Positions 19,001 to 27,956 of a stretch of 64,000 nucleotides of DNA are shown piece after piece. Every line of letters starts with the position of its first letter. Position 1 is the stretch's first letter. The stretch comes from Aestuariirhabdus sp. (lineage in GTDB: Bacteria; Pseudomonadota; Gammaproteobacteria; Pseudomonadales; Aestuariirhabdaceae), in contig JAUXFT010000004.1 in NCBI GenBank assembly GCA_030622755.1, positions 1 to 64,000 on the forward strand, given 5' to 3'. The translations under genes and the position numbers were made by a program. The notes below the pieces were generated by a model that had not been told where the DNA came from, searched no databases, and was given only the letters and a program-made list of their open reading frames with translations.

Positions 19001-19716
19001 TAGCCAGGCACCGTGCCCCCCGGGACTACAACGCAACAAGCGCCATTGAGCAGCGCCCCCCAAACTTCAAAGGTGGCGGCGTCAAATGAGAGCGGGGCGA
19101 GCTGTAAAAAACAACGCTGGCTATCAAACTGGCAGTAACTATTTTCCGGAGACACGAGCCGCAGGATACTACGGTGGGGGACAACAACACCTTTCGGCCG
19201 CCCCGTAGAGCCCGAGGTGTAAAGAATATAGGCCGGATCCTCACCCAGACCAGGCTCAAGAACAGAATCCAACTCTGTCACCCCCAGCGAAGGGCGATCC
19301 TCCAAGGACAATGTCTTCAGGCTAGGCCCGGTCATAACATCAACGGTGTCTGGCGCTATAAATGCCACACTGATACTGGCATCTTCAATCATTAAATCAA
19401 GACGGGATCGTGGATATTCAGGGCTCAACGGTACATAACAGGCTCCGATTTTGGCGATCGCCACCATTGCCGCTATAGCCGAGGCAGAACGCTCGACGCA
19501 TAGACCCACACGATCCCCGGCAACCACCCCAGCAGACAGCAGGCGGCTAGCCAGGGAATCGCTCCAGCAATCCAAATCACGGTAGCTGAGCTCCCAAGCC
19601 GCACTCCCAGGTATTGCAGGGGTTCTCAGACACAGCTTATCGGGTGTCTTTTTTACCTGATCACGAAAACAGGACTGAATAGTCCCATGATGTCCACTGG
19701 CTTTAATACAATCCAT
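13075..19716 (-). CDS. Hybrid NRPS/PKS, A-PCP-KS-AT-ACP-aminotransferase
   Basis: 2213 aa; A domain YTSGSTGRPKG, PCP DVGGTSLEAL, KS TACSTGLV with ETHGTA and NIGHT, AT GHSIGEF and HAFHS (malonyl-type), ACP GLDSLLL, GSA-type aminotransferase ILDEVVTGFR and TYGKVVGGGYP. Manual A code DAFWLGGTFK (Val-like). Confidence 0.93.
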   Translation of the reverse strand: MDCIKASGHHGTIQSCFRDQVKKTPDKLCLRTPAIPGSAAWELSYRDLDCWSDSLASRLLSAGVVAGDRVGLCVERSASAIAAMVAIAKIGACYVPLSPEYPRSRLDLMIEDASISVAFIAPDTVDVMTGPSLKTLSLEDRPSLGVTELDSVLEPGLGEDPAYILYTSGSTGRPKGVVVPHRSILRLVSPENSYCQFDSQRCFLQLAPLSFDAATFEVWGALLNGACCVVVPGGTVPGYERLAEILAEGITTLWLTSSLYNTIISEAPDSLRSVKQLLIGGEALSVTHVRKGLEALPDTQIINGYGPTENTTFTLAYPIPRDLSPALKKIPIGFPIHATHCEVFDSELKPVADGTEGELIAFGDGVALGYLNRPDLTAERFLELECRDGVTRYGYRTGDIVVKLKNGSYDYLGRNDKQVKIDGHRIEPQEIELFINQLEQVADARVLVKAGPQGQQRLVAYIVGNGVLDPGTIRSCIADAFPGFMVPHFIVPLAELPKNQNGKLDEACLPDPFVSRQPVTGASQQVVNCWQKILGRSVGDNDNFLDVGGTSLEALRLTELFEKQFKRDLKATFVFEYPSIRRQAEFFAQDHTQSAAEISSIRERVVDQQDIAVIGIACRFPGANNLDEYWDNLVNGRETISFFTEETLSSEVDEAERNHPNYVRARGVVEDCDQFDAAFFGISPAEAAIMDPQQRIMLQLAWHALEDAGCKPGDEALRTGVFAGMNWARYFQQYVLNNEEVKRKFGLFNASLANESDFLSSRISYKLNLTGPSVNVYTACSTGLVAISQACTSIERGECEMALAGGVSITIPVNSGYMYQEGSMLSQDGHCRPFDAAATGTTFNDGAGFVVLKRLDLALRDGDDIYAVTKGFAVNNDGGNKASFTAPSVAGQVAVYNSALAKAAVSPESIGLIETHGTATPLGDPIEVTALNRSYGGGRHQESCALGSVKSNIGHTIHAAGVAGFIKIVMAVKKGLIPPTLHFENPNPKLELEKTPFYVNNKLLEWGGEEPRRAAVSSLGVGGTNAHIIVEQFQSQLQVPSESAGQDSATPHPGFTVLLSAKSKQALENQVASYQRHFDAQPEDYSVADAAYTSRVARQHFPYRAAVTGTTAAELADKLANKKRFTTGLAKDVSGSVQGFMFSGQGSQRQLMGHWLYEHNEDFRDLVDRGSEIVLQQQGFDPRSIITDGGKHQDINLDVNQTKIAQPLLFLFEYGLARYLQSCGFHPDFLIGHSIGEFAAATLAGVFSFEDAVKLVAARGALMQSMPAGKMLAVKARPNEVADLLATGLGLAAVNAPDRIVLSGPEDIVQAAMEKLTKAKIASSILHTSHAFHSKMMDPIIGGIEELAASITKQAPTLPIFSTATGELMTDQQATDPAYWAMQLRQPVLFADAVAAAREYYQGQAIALVEVGPGIALSSLLACQNAEAKNTVIPAAPSSAIDEEFVHEFSQCIGGMWASGFNVDWSLSFSGINVHKTRLPGYAFQRDKHWLSLSKVEATAAQTLALPLSMTNPKQQITPIQEVTMSTEQHRQAIEQKLRGLLEDVTGFDLGDVEGDTHFSEAGLDSLLLTQAATAIDQEFSIGLTFRHLVEDYTSIGELSDFVASEVAPEKTQTQAPSTGEGMVTVQGMSTQTPQAFSAAVGGDVVQQLIQQQLQIMQLQLQALGGAPLAAMSTIQAAGENLNQAESALVTKENAVEKKAARKTPATRIVRDKLGVELTKAQQLWLDEVMNSYQKKYASSKKYTQKHRKYLADPRTVSGFNPEWKEIIFPIVTERSKGSRLWDIDGNELIDTSNGFGPILFGHSPDFITEAVKKQLDLGIETGPQSPLAGEVARLFCELTGNERCTFASTGSEAVVGAIRLARTVTGRKKVAMFGGSYHGITDEVINRAGKDYQALPAAPGINRETTSNMLVLPWADPESLEILKKLGPELAAVLVEPVQSRMPEFNDQDYLKEIRNITTGCGAAMILDEVVTGFRVAAGGIRERFDIDADLGTYGKVVGGGYPIGIIGGKAKFMDALDGGHWQYGDDSIPEAGVTFFAGTFVRHPLALASAKAVLDRIKAEGPSLYEGLEKKTSAMTAEAKGFIEQMKCEVTFESFTSFFYLSVPESAHWGHMLFLLMTLEGIHIQQYRPNFLTTEHSKEDVDKILIAFKKSLALLISNGLIGGDMVAAKRFLNEKSPIPKGAKLGKNAQGEPAYFLEDPDINGKYIEVGRP

Positions 19717-19906
19717 GGTATCCAGTTACTCCTGCTCCATAAATTCTTATCTACAATTATATTTTGACAGATGCCCTGATGCTTAAATTGTCGCGGATTT
19801 CAGTCATGGACTAATCATTCAAACCAACGATTCAAAGGAAAGACCATATATACAACTATGTTTCTCAGTCTAGCAAGTTTATGAGGAAAACGCCTGATCT
19901 AAGCCA

Positions 19907-19938
19907 GCTTTCATTGGGTATTATTACCCAATGAGAGC
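19907..19938. repeat. 14-bp inverted repeat/hairpin in the NRPS/PKS upstream region
   Basis: GCTTTCATTGGGTA TTAT TACCCAATGAGAGC, one G-U/G-T mismatch; no T-tract after it on the minus strand. Confidence 0.8.
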
Positions 19939-20069
19939 CCTAACTAACAACGCCAATAAAGCAGTCGCAAGCACAATAATAGGGCGTTTTTAACCGTCTA
20001 TCGGCGATCGAACATCCACACCAGTAGAAGACCCGGAGCCTGGTATCGTTGAAATCTCAAACACAATCC

Positions 20070-21206
20070 TCAGGATTTCCCCAGACCTAGAATCCGCCGG
20101 ATACGGGCGTCATTCACTATACGAGCACGCCAAGGCATTTCAATTTGATAATAACAGAAATGCGACAGCGCAATAACCAGAAATACAGCCGCCAGAACCA
20201 CCGCAGATTCTTCCGCTATGGATAGTAGCCCCCCCGGTTTACTGCCCAAAAACCATATTGAGGGCTCCAATATCAGCTGCCTCACAAACCAGTGAATCAT
20301 ATATATCGAGTAAGAAATCACTCCCAGATACACCAGTCCACGATGCACCAGCCAATGTGATGAAGCCTCGTTCAGTTGCGTGACTGCCAGTACCAGCAAA
20401 ACGAATAACAACACCGTAATCACATGCGGAATGGGAAGAGCCATACTTAAAACGCTGGCCAAAAATATTATCGTTACCGATCGACCATCGAAAAAACGAG
20501 CCACACCCCCCAGGTATAATTGATAAAGGACAATACCCATCGAGGCTTCCGCCAGACAACGAATCATCAGCGGCCAACCGCCCCACCACATACCCAGGTC
20601 ACCCTTGATCAACTCAATAGCGATAATCACGATCAACCCGAGTATGAAGACCAATATCTTCCTAGCTCGATTAACCCCATGCACAAATACCACCAAGAAA
20701 GGAACCAAAAAATAGGTAAACCACTCAGCGCTTATCGACCAGGAGGGTTCATTCCAGTAACCCGCTGCTGGAAACCCCTGCAATAAGAAAAGGTTAGAGA
20801 GAAATGAGAGGAATGTTCTTCTGTGGCCAAAACCCAACTCCTGAATCAACTCTGGATTATTGGCATTAGCAAGCACGGTGAGATAGACCAGTTGAAAAGC
20901 CAAAAACACTAGCAGCATGAAAAGGTGCAGAGGATAAATTCTGGCAAAACGCGCCAACATAAACTCCTTATAAACAACACCAGTCAAGCCTCTACTAAAC
21001 CGCTGACAGTAAACATGCGACAAGACAAAGCCACTCAGAATAAAAAACAAATCCACGAACAGGTATAACTTGGAAATAGCAAGACCAGGTAAAAAACTAT
21101 GGAGATCTGGAAAGACAGTGGCAATAAAGTGATGGAAAACAATCCCCATTGCGGCGATACCACGAAGGGATGTCAAACCGACAATGTTGACACTCTTAGG
21201 AGACAT
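20070..21206 (-). CDS. Acyltransferase family 3 (OafA-like) membrane protein
   Basis: LTSLRGIAAMGIVFHHF N-terminus, multiple TM segments, EPSWSISAEWFTYFLVP. Confidence 0.88.
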   Translation of the reverse strand: MSPKSVNIVGLTSLRGIAAMGIVFHHFIATVFPDLHSFLPGLAISKLYLFVDLFFILSGFVLSHVYCQRFSRGLTGVVYKEFMLARFARIYPLHLFMLLVFLAFQLVYLTVLANANNPELIQELGFGHRRTFLSFLSNLFLLQGFPAAGYWNEPSWSISAEWFTYFLVPFLVVFVHGVNRARKILVFILGLIVIIAIELIKGDLGMWWGGWPLMIRCLAEASMGIVLYQLYLGGVARFFDGRSVTIIFLASVLSMALPIPHVITVLLFVLLVLAVTQLNEASSHWLVHRGLVYLGVISYSIYMIHWFVRQLILEPSIWFLGSKPGGLLSIAEESAVVLAAVFLVIALSHFCYYQIEMPWRARIVNDARIRRILGLGKS

Positions 21207-21459
21207 ATATTCCTCCGGCGCAAGATCTCAATAAGTAATATTCACTATCCCATTTCAACGGAAACCATCTTACCATTCAACGCCTTTAGACAGTGTCTCA
21301 GAAATTGAATCACAAACTTTTTATGCATGGGATTCACAAGTATATGATTCGTCTCAACCACATACTTTAGTTCTAATTAAGTCGCGAAAAGCAATACCTT
21401 TAAAAACAGCCGTGTATTGCACGAATAATAGTCAGGCTCGCTGACTGAAAAAAGAGGCC

Positions 21460-22596
21460 CTAATCGCAGACCTCATAAGCCATGCGAGTAAAATGCTCGC
21501 AATACTTTTTCGACGAATAATGCTGTTCAATGTACCTCCCGCCCTCTTTTCCTAGCGACTGGGAATATTCTTTATTGCTCAAAAGAACTCGCATTTGATT
21601 GACCAAACCGTCTACATCCTCCTTCTCAAATAAAAGGCCATTAACACCGTCAGTAATCAACCCAGGAATGCCGCCCACATTACAACCGATAACCGCTTTT
21701 TCAGATGCCATAGCCTCCAGCAAAACCCTACCCATCCCCTCCTCTCTTGACGGAAGGATAAAACAATAACAATTTAAAAAATATTCACGCAATTCATCGT
21801 AATACATAGGCTTTAAAAACTTTATTCTTGAACTCCATTCACCTAACCTGTTATTGGCCTCTCCAATTAAACGATGTCCGATTAACAACAGCTCCATTTC
21901 CGGAAATTCATTTTCAATACGCTCAAAAGCTTGCACCAGAAGATCAATACCCTTTCGATGGAAAGGATAGCCGACAAAAAGGATATAATTATCCATGCGC
22001 TTTTTGCGCTCTGAAAAGTAATGTGTAGGTACAAAATCATGAAAACAAAAAACCTTCTTTTGTTGATATTTAATCTCAAGATTATCACGTTGATTTTCAG
22101 TCAAAAGTTTAATTCCATCTGTAAACCTTAATGTGAACGCTCTTAGCAATTTAAATAGGAAAATCTTAGCCCTTGCTTTAAAGCTATCACCCATCTCCAT
22201 TAATATCGCTTCTTGCATATTACTGTTATTTAGCTCTACTATTAATTTTGAACCCAATGCCAGCTTTAAAAACACACCAATAAATCCGGTAAACACCGGG
22301 TCGTAACAAATAATAAGATCTACTTTTTTCTTCTTGTTAAACGCCAGCGCTGACTTTGCAATAAAAATAATTTTTGATAACTTTCCTGGCACCTTATTTT
22401 CATGTATATCCGCCTTAAAGGTGAAGTCACCCATTGAATACTCACGAAACTCAGGATTATTGGACCAACTATAAACTTCTCCCTGAAATGATTCCGATAA
22501 CATCAAGTATCTTTCTTTAAAATCGAACTTATCCGGCCTGGATGTTGGCCCGGAGAATATACAAATTACATTCAATTTTTTTTGTGTTTCGTTCAT
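21460..22596 (-). CDS. Glycosyltransferase family 4-like
   Basis: GYPFHRKGIDLLVQAF and PSREEGMGRVLLEAMASEKAVIG (EX7E-like). Confidence 0.88.
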   Translation of the reverse strand: MNETQKKLNVICIFSGPTSRPDKFDFKERYLMLSESFQGEVYSWSNNPEFREYSMGDFTFKADIHENKVPGKLSKIIFIAKSALAFNKKKKVDLIICYDPVFTGFIGVFLKLALGSKLIVELNNSNMQEAILMEMGDSFKARAKIFLFKLLRAFTLRFTDGIKLLTENQRDNLEIKYQQKKVFCFHDFVPTHYFSERKKRMDNYILFVGYPFHRKGIDLLVQAFERIENEFPEMELLLIGHRLIGEANNRLGEWSSRIKFLKPMYYDELREYFLNCYCFILPSREEGMGRVLLEAMASEKAVIGCNVGGIPGLITDGVNGLLFEKEDVDGLVNQMRVLLSNKEYSQSLGKEGGRYIEQHYSSKKYCEHFTRMAYEVCD

Positions 22597-22612
22597 TATC
22601 TTTGCCTTATAA

Positions 22613-23878
22613 CTAAACTTTACTCGTGGTAACAGTGCTAATTGATTGATCTAAATTGGTATTTGAATACCGTATGATTATCGCGTACATGGTAATCCAA
22701 ATTGGAATATGAGGATAATAAGCCACTGAAATAAATGCCCCTGAAACTGCATACGCTGCCATAGCCGCAATTAATGAATTGCTCAGTAAACGCACCAATT
22801 CATCTTGTTCATCTACCCCGGTAGTTTTCTTTCTCAAAACATAAAGTTTCAGCGGGGCATAAATCATAGCGTAAGCATAAAACATAATACCTATAAGCCC
22901 AAGCTCTGGAAGTATCTGAAAATAAAGCGAGTGTGCGGATCGCCCAACAAGTGACTTTTCGTTTCTTGTCCACCAAGAGGTCTTTCTTTGGTAATTGGCG
23001 GTTGTATACATAAAATTTCCCGCACCAATACCGACTAAAGGCTTGTCCTTAAACATTATCCAGCCCATTTCCCACGTTCTAAATCGCTCAATACGCGTTT
23101 CATCATTCGGGTCGCTAATGGAGTTAACTTCATCGATATAGCCACTTGGCAGCACCCCCATGACAAGAATACCTGCGGTCATGGCTATCAAAAAACTATA
23201 GAGAGCAATTTTCACACGACTTTTTGAAAGCCACCAAATCACCAAAATGGCGGCTAATAAACCTAAAAAACCCCCTCGTGATGTAGTAAAAATAATCCCC
23301 ACCAGTATTAATATGACTGTTAGGTAATAGAAATATTTTAGTTTTTTACTAAGATCAAGTTGTTGTGCGGCGTAAAAAACAAAAGGCAAGCCCATCGATA
23401 ACGCCAATGCCGCATCATTAGGATCGTTGGTAAAGTCGCCAGGGCCCCGGGGTGCATTCTTAATAGTTATAATGGCCATAAAGAAGTAAATTACACACCA
23501 CCAGTGGAACAGACCCTTTATTTGACTGCCCGACTTAAAAACCAAATACAACATGACGCACTGAGGAAAGGTCTGGAACATCCATTTTATGGCTAGCTTA
23601 AAAGATGCCGGACTAATTGCTCCAATTCCCACCAAGCCAAACATCACCCCCAGCCAAAATATTAAACCCACTGGAGTTTTTAATAATGAAATTTTAAAAT
23701 TAAAAAAACCATAAATGGTAACAATGAGAAATAACACGCCCACCCAGGGAACAATTCCCATCCCGGGAATATTATCCTGAGGTCTAACATAGTAACAAAA
23801 AAGATAGGCATACATTAACGTCACTACATATTTCGGGTACTCTTTAGCAGCGATATTATTTAATACCTTATGCTTCAT
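22613..23878 (-). CDS. O-antigen ligase/polymerase-like membrane protein
   Basis: Polytopic; TTSRGGFLGLLAA and GIGAGNF, RSAHSLYFQILPELGLIG (Wzy_C-type). Confidence 0.85.
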   Translation of the reverse strand: MKHKVLNNIAAKEYPKYVVTLMYAYLFCYYVRPQDNIPGMGIVPWVGVLFLIVTIYGFFNFKISLLKTPVGLIFWLGVMFGLVGIGAISPASFKLAIKWMFQTFPQCVMLYLVFKSGSQIKGLFHWWCVIYFFMAIITIKNAPRGPGDFTNDPNDAALALSMGLPFVFYAAQQLDLSKKLKYFYYLTVILILVGIIFTTSRGGFLGLLAAILVIWWLSKSRVKIALYSFLIAMTAGILVMGVLPSGYIDEVNSISDPNDETRIERFRTWEMGWIMFKDKPLVGIGAGNFMYTTANYQRKTSWWTRNEKSLVGRSAHSLYFQILPELGLIGIMFYAYAMIYAPLKLYVLRKKTTGVDEQDELVRLLSNSLIAAMAAYAVSGAFISVAYYPHIPIWITMYAIIIRYSNTNLDQSISTVTTSKV

Positions 23879-25335
23879 GTTTCGACCTCATTACGACGAC
23901 GTAACATTAAATAAACTTTCTTTATATCTTCTTTATCCAGCAGCACATAGCACGAGAGATAGGCACTAACTCCAAGTAATATTTTTACAGTAATGACCGC
24001 CAATAAACCCCAGTGATATTCTTGCAATAGAGGGTTTACCAACATAATCGTTATGGTCATCATAAAGCAACTTATCGCTGTCACAGAAACTGTATCGAAA
24101 AATTCTTTGATCGTTATTTTTAGACAATCAAATAGAGTGACGAATAAATACAAATTGCCAATAGGCACGGAAACCGCCCAGCCTATTAACATACCGTTCA
24201 ACCCCCACTGCACCCCCACCAACATGGCAACAGGAGAACTTGCCGCCATAATAAGCTGATATTTTAAACTGGCTTTTGGCCTACCCATCCCTTCCAATAA
24301 AGTGGGAATGAGTATCACCCCACCAATAACAATATTCACCAGGCAAATAATTTGCATTGGAAATACAATAATCAACCACTTCTCACCCAGTATTAACGGA
24401 ATGAATTCTGCAGCAGTCAAGGCAATACCAAGAAACATCGGTGCAATTATCATAAAAAGAAAACGATTCATTGAAAGAAATAGTCTCTTTACTTTAACCC
24501 GATCCTCTTTAATGTGTGAAAATGCTGGAAATGCTATTTGCGAGAAAATTTCACCCACTTTCTGCATGGGCATTCTTGCTAAAATTCTTGCCATTTCAAA
24601 ATGACCTACGGAAGTCTTTCCCATCGTACTACCAAGAATAATTGTCGGCCAATTCATATTTAAATATGAAGCCAGGCGGGCAGCCATAACACTGAAGCCA
24701 AAAGCATAGAGCGGAAGAACGGTTTTTATATTTTTCGGCCTGCCTGGAATATATCCAGCGACAACCATATAAGCGACAAGTAAAAACATTTCAGCCCCGA
24801 CAGTAGATAATACCAGAGCCCAATACCCCCACCCCAAATAGACCATATACAGCGTCGACGCTATTACCATGACGTTTGAAACCATTGATATCAGCGCAAT
24901 TGCCTTGAACCTTAACTTCCTTGCCACCAATGCTCTCGGTACAACACTTAAAGGAGAGGCAATGACTATGAGGCCCGCTATACGAATAATATTTTCAAGT
25001 TCTTCTGATGCATAGTAAGAAGCGATATAAGGAGAAGAAATAAATAATATAAAATAAAACAAAAAGGCAGTTACGAAACTCGTCCAAAAAACATTCGCTT
25101 TATCATAATCATAAAGCTCCTTCTTATTAATCAGTGCCTGACTTAAACCCATGCCGGATAGGGTTATAAATAAACCGGTAAATATTCCTGAAATCCCTAT
25201 AAGACCATAATCATCGGGAGTGAGTATTCGGGCAACCCATATAGTTGACGACCATGAAGCTATCTGCACTACAAGGCGTGTTGAAGACTCCCAGGCAAAG
25301 CCCTTGATTATTTTTTTATTAAAATTATCCATCAA
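23875..25335 (-). CDS. Lipopolysaccharide/oligosaccharide flippase (Wzx/MATE-like)
   Basis: GFAWESSTRLVVQIASWSSTIWVARILTPDDYGLIG N-terminus; polytopic. Confidence 0.88.
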   Translation of the reverse strand: MMDNFNKKIIKGFAWESSTRLVVQIASWSSTIWVARILTPDDYGLIGISGIFTGLFITLSGMGLSQALINKKELYDYDKANVFWTSFVTAFLFYFILFISSPYIASYYASEELENIIRIAGLIVIASPLSVVPRALVARKLRFKAIALISMVSNVMVIASTLYMVYLGWGYWALVLSTVGAEMFLLVAYMVVAGYIPGRPKNIKTVLPLYAFGFSVMAARLASYLNMNWPTIILGSTMGKTSVGHFEMARILARMPMQKVGEIFSQIAFPAFSHIKEDRVKVKRLFLSMNRFLFMIIAPMFLGIALTAAEFIPLILGEKWLIIVFPMQIICLVNIVIGGVILIPTLLEGMGRPKASLKYQLIMAASSPVAMLVGVQWGLNGMLIGWAVSVPIGNLYLFVTLFDCLKITIKEFFDTVSVTAISCFMMTITIMLVNPLLQEYHWGLLAVITVKILLGVSAYLSCYVLLDKEDIKKVYLMLRRRNEVET

Positions 25336-25376
25336 TCATTTATATCCAGCAGCAAAAAACAGTTAAAAAATTAATA

Positions 25377-26381
25377 TTAGCGCCTGTATATACTGTCTTT
25401 AAAAGATTCAATCCATGTTGCATACATAATAAAGTCCTCTTTTGTATCTGGGAACCCAAACCTTGGCATCGAGTACTGCATACTGGCATCCGTCATATCA
25501 ACATTTGCCGGAACAGCGCTCACCGCACCTAAAAAACCCATCTCTCGAACAAGGCCTTCCTCTCTCAGTGTGAAATCCTGGCTCCTTCCCACCGGGTAAC
25601 AAAAAACATTTGCCGGATCGGTCAAATTTTCAGACAGGTCTTGCTTTGATCGAGATATCTCTTCTTTAGATTTTTCATCATTTTCACGACTTAAAAATGG
25701 ATGACTATAGGTATGCGGACCAACCCTCATCCCCGCACGTTCCATATCTCTCAAACGAGACCATGTTGTTGCACGATATTTTTCAGGCGCAGCTTCAGGA
25801 ATTTCAACTTCAAGCTTTACTGACAACAAAGCTATATTTTTTTCAATACTATCAATACTAAGATTTGACATATCAAATATTATTTTGGATGCTTTTTCAT
25901 ATACTCCATAGCAATCAAAATCTAGATGAGGATAATGGTTACCCAGCGTTTTTATTGTATTGGCCGATGCATTTTCCAGTAAAAAATTAATCTTTGCATC
26001 CCAAAACCATAACTGCTCATTAATAAAACCGGAGGTTACGAAATATGTTGCAGGGCAATCATAACAAGCAAAAACTAATCCTGCCGCCTCAACTTGATCC
26101 CAATATCCATCATCCAAACTAAAAGCAACAGATTTTTCTGGCAACGGTTCATTGTCAGCAATTGCCTGGGCAATATCCTCTATAGATACAAAGTTAAATT
26201 TATGCTTACGCAAAAATTCCATCGCGAAAAGCAGTAATTTTAAATCATGCCCATTGATCCCTATTTCATCGCATTTAAACCTATGCAGCATAAAAATAGG
26301 AACATATTGTCGAAATACCTTTCCTCCGACATTAACTATTGGGCCAAGTGCCATGGTATTAATTATTAATTTTTTTATCAT
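25377..26381 (-). CDS. Polysaccharide deacetylase (NodB-like)
   Basis: FSLDDGYWD and GPHTYSHPFLS (HxxxH). Confidence 0.85.
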   Translation of the reverse strand: MIKKLIINTMALGPIVNVGGKVFRQYVPIFMLHRFKCDEIGINGHDLKLLLFAMEFLRKHKFNFVSIEDIAQAIADNEPLPEKSVAFSLDDGYWDQVEAAGLVFACYDCPATYFVTSGFINEQLWFWDAKINFLLENASANTIKTLGNHYPHLDFDCYGVYEKASKIIFDMSNLSIDSIEKNIALLSVKLEVEIPEAAPEKYRATTWSRLRDMERAGMRVGPHTYSHPFLSRENDEKSKEEISRSKQDLSENLTDPANVFCYPVGRSQDFTLREEGLVREMGFLGAVSAVPANVDMTDASMQYSMPRFGFPDTKEDFIMYATWIESFKDSIYRR

Positions 26382-27871
26382 TGACTCGATTTATCCCACT
26401 TGATTTCAGCCAGAACATTTATTACTTCCCGTATATAAACCCTATCAATATCTTGCGAACAATCATCGGCGCATGCAATAGAAAAAGTAATCAATGCAGC
26501 CTGTGGCTCATTGGTCAACTCAGCGGATAGTTGTAACAATTTTGCCATAAACCCAGATGTTGTATAATTGTCACCAATTCGATAAACCCAAAATATTTTT
26601 CTCGCCTGACCTGCCACTTCAGCAATCGTAACTGCCAATCTATTATTATCTACTTTCTCAGTAATACTCTGCCCGAGTACTATCTCAGGAGGGACTATTT
26701 GATTAGCCCCATAAATCAACTCCTTCCCTTGAGTTTGTTGATTGTAAATTAAAGCAGTAATCACTGTAGCTTTACCACCAATCCTGGAAATCCATTGTTG
26801 CGCAATATCGTAACCTTGATAATCTGGCAACCAATACGGCCGGGCCTCTTTATTAACTATGATATCTTCCGGCAATATCATTCCACGGACTGCGTTTTCA
26901 ATCTTATCAACTGACTTATAAGCATATACTGGCAATATTGCGGATATAAACAACGTTAATGCTGTCACCACAATAATATTTCTATACGTTTTACCGGTTA
27001 CACCTATATCGGAATTTTCACCCTCAAGCTTTCCTGTATCTTTTACATGTGAAAGATATGGATCAAGCCAACGCATTAGCATGAAAAAAGCAAGCAATAC
27101 AAGTGCAAAAATAAACCAACCAAAATTGCTATGGTCGTTAACCAAAGGATGTTGCAAATTCGTATAATGGCCGACTAAAACCAATAAGAATATTCGAATC
27201 CAGTTTGCTATTATCGAAAAGGATGCAATAAGAACAATACAAAACAGTCGAGAATATCCCCTCAAATAATTAGCGGCATAAAACAAACCAATTACCAGGC
27301 CCGATATCAAATAGTTTTGTCCCGAGCAGCCCCCGGCAATCTCCACAACACCTGCAGTTAAGTGGATCTGGAACCCACTAATAAATGCCGGAATCTCTAA
27401 CAAGGCTAAACCTTTTTCAACGACTATTACGGCCATCGTTCGCAGGGGGATGCCCAACACCCCCCAAACAGGAATAGTGAAGTAACAAAGCAAAAAGGGA
27501 AATAGAAAGCCTCGAGCTATTGCCCAGCCCAACACCACAAAAAACCAGGAAAAGAGAATTACCGGAAGAAAAATTTGACTCAACAATTGAGCTTGGGTGA
27601 CATAACCGGCATACCAGGCAAGTATTGCGGGTATTATTATAAGGAGTGCAGGAAGGCAGGGAGACACGGCGCTTATTGAAATTGACCTTACCGTCTTCCA
27701 TATTAAGTAAGCCGCCATAACCAGGACAAGGTAACTTGAAGAGTATGGCTCATCAGGATTCATCCAACGTTGATGCAATGTTGCCAGTGTTGGCCAAAAA
27801 AGAGCCGTAAACACCACAGCGAGCCCTGACAGTAAAATCGCTATTGGCTCACGAGCTATCAAACTCTTCAC
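26378..27871 (-). CDS. xrtA: Exosortase A (XrtA) fused to EpsI-like domain
   Basis: GGCSGQNYLISGL (Cys), NWIRIFLLV (Arg), VNDHSNFGWFIF (His) catalytic elements in a polytopic N-terminus; soluble EpsI-like C-terminus. Confidence 0.88.
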   Translation of the reverse strand: MKSLIAREPIAILLSGLAVVFTALFWPTLATLHQRWMNPDEPYSSSYLVLVMAAYLIWKTVRSISISAVSPCLPALLIIIPAILAWYAGYVTQAQLLSQIFLPVILFSWFFVVLGWAIARGFLFPFLLCYFTIPVWGVLGIPLRTMAVIVVEKGLALLEIPAFISGFQIHLTAGVVEIAGGCSGQNYLISGLVIGLFYAANYLRGYSRLFCIVLIASFSIIANWIRIFLLVLVGHYTNLQHPLVNDHSNFGWFIFALVLLAFFMLMRWLDPYLSHVKDTGKLEGENSDIGVTGKTYRNIIVVTALTLFISAILPVYAYKSVDKIENAVRGMILPEDIIVNKEARPYWLPDYQGYDIAQQWISRIGGKATVITALIYNQQTQGKELIYGANQIVPPEIVLGQSITEKVDNNRLAVTIAEVAGQARKIFWVYRIGDNYTTSGFMAKLLQLSAELTNEPQAALITFSIACADDCSQDIDRVYIREVINVLAEIKWDKSSQ

Positions 27872-27956
27872 ATTGACAATCCATTAAACAGTGTTTGTGC
27901 TAAGATTAAAGCAGCTGAATACAAGCGCTTAACTTAAACCGGAAACAAATCCTTTC

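Noticed and set aside
21429-21445. Inverted repeat AGTCAG-gctcg-CTGACT after the glycosyltransferase gene
   Set aside because: Short arms and no convincing T-tract on the transcribed strand; not called a terminator.
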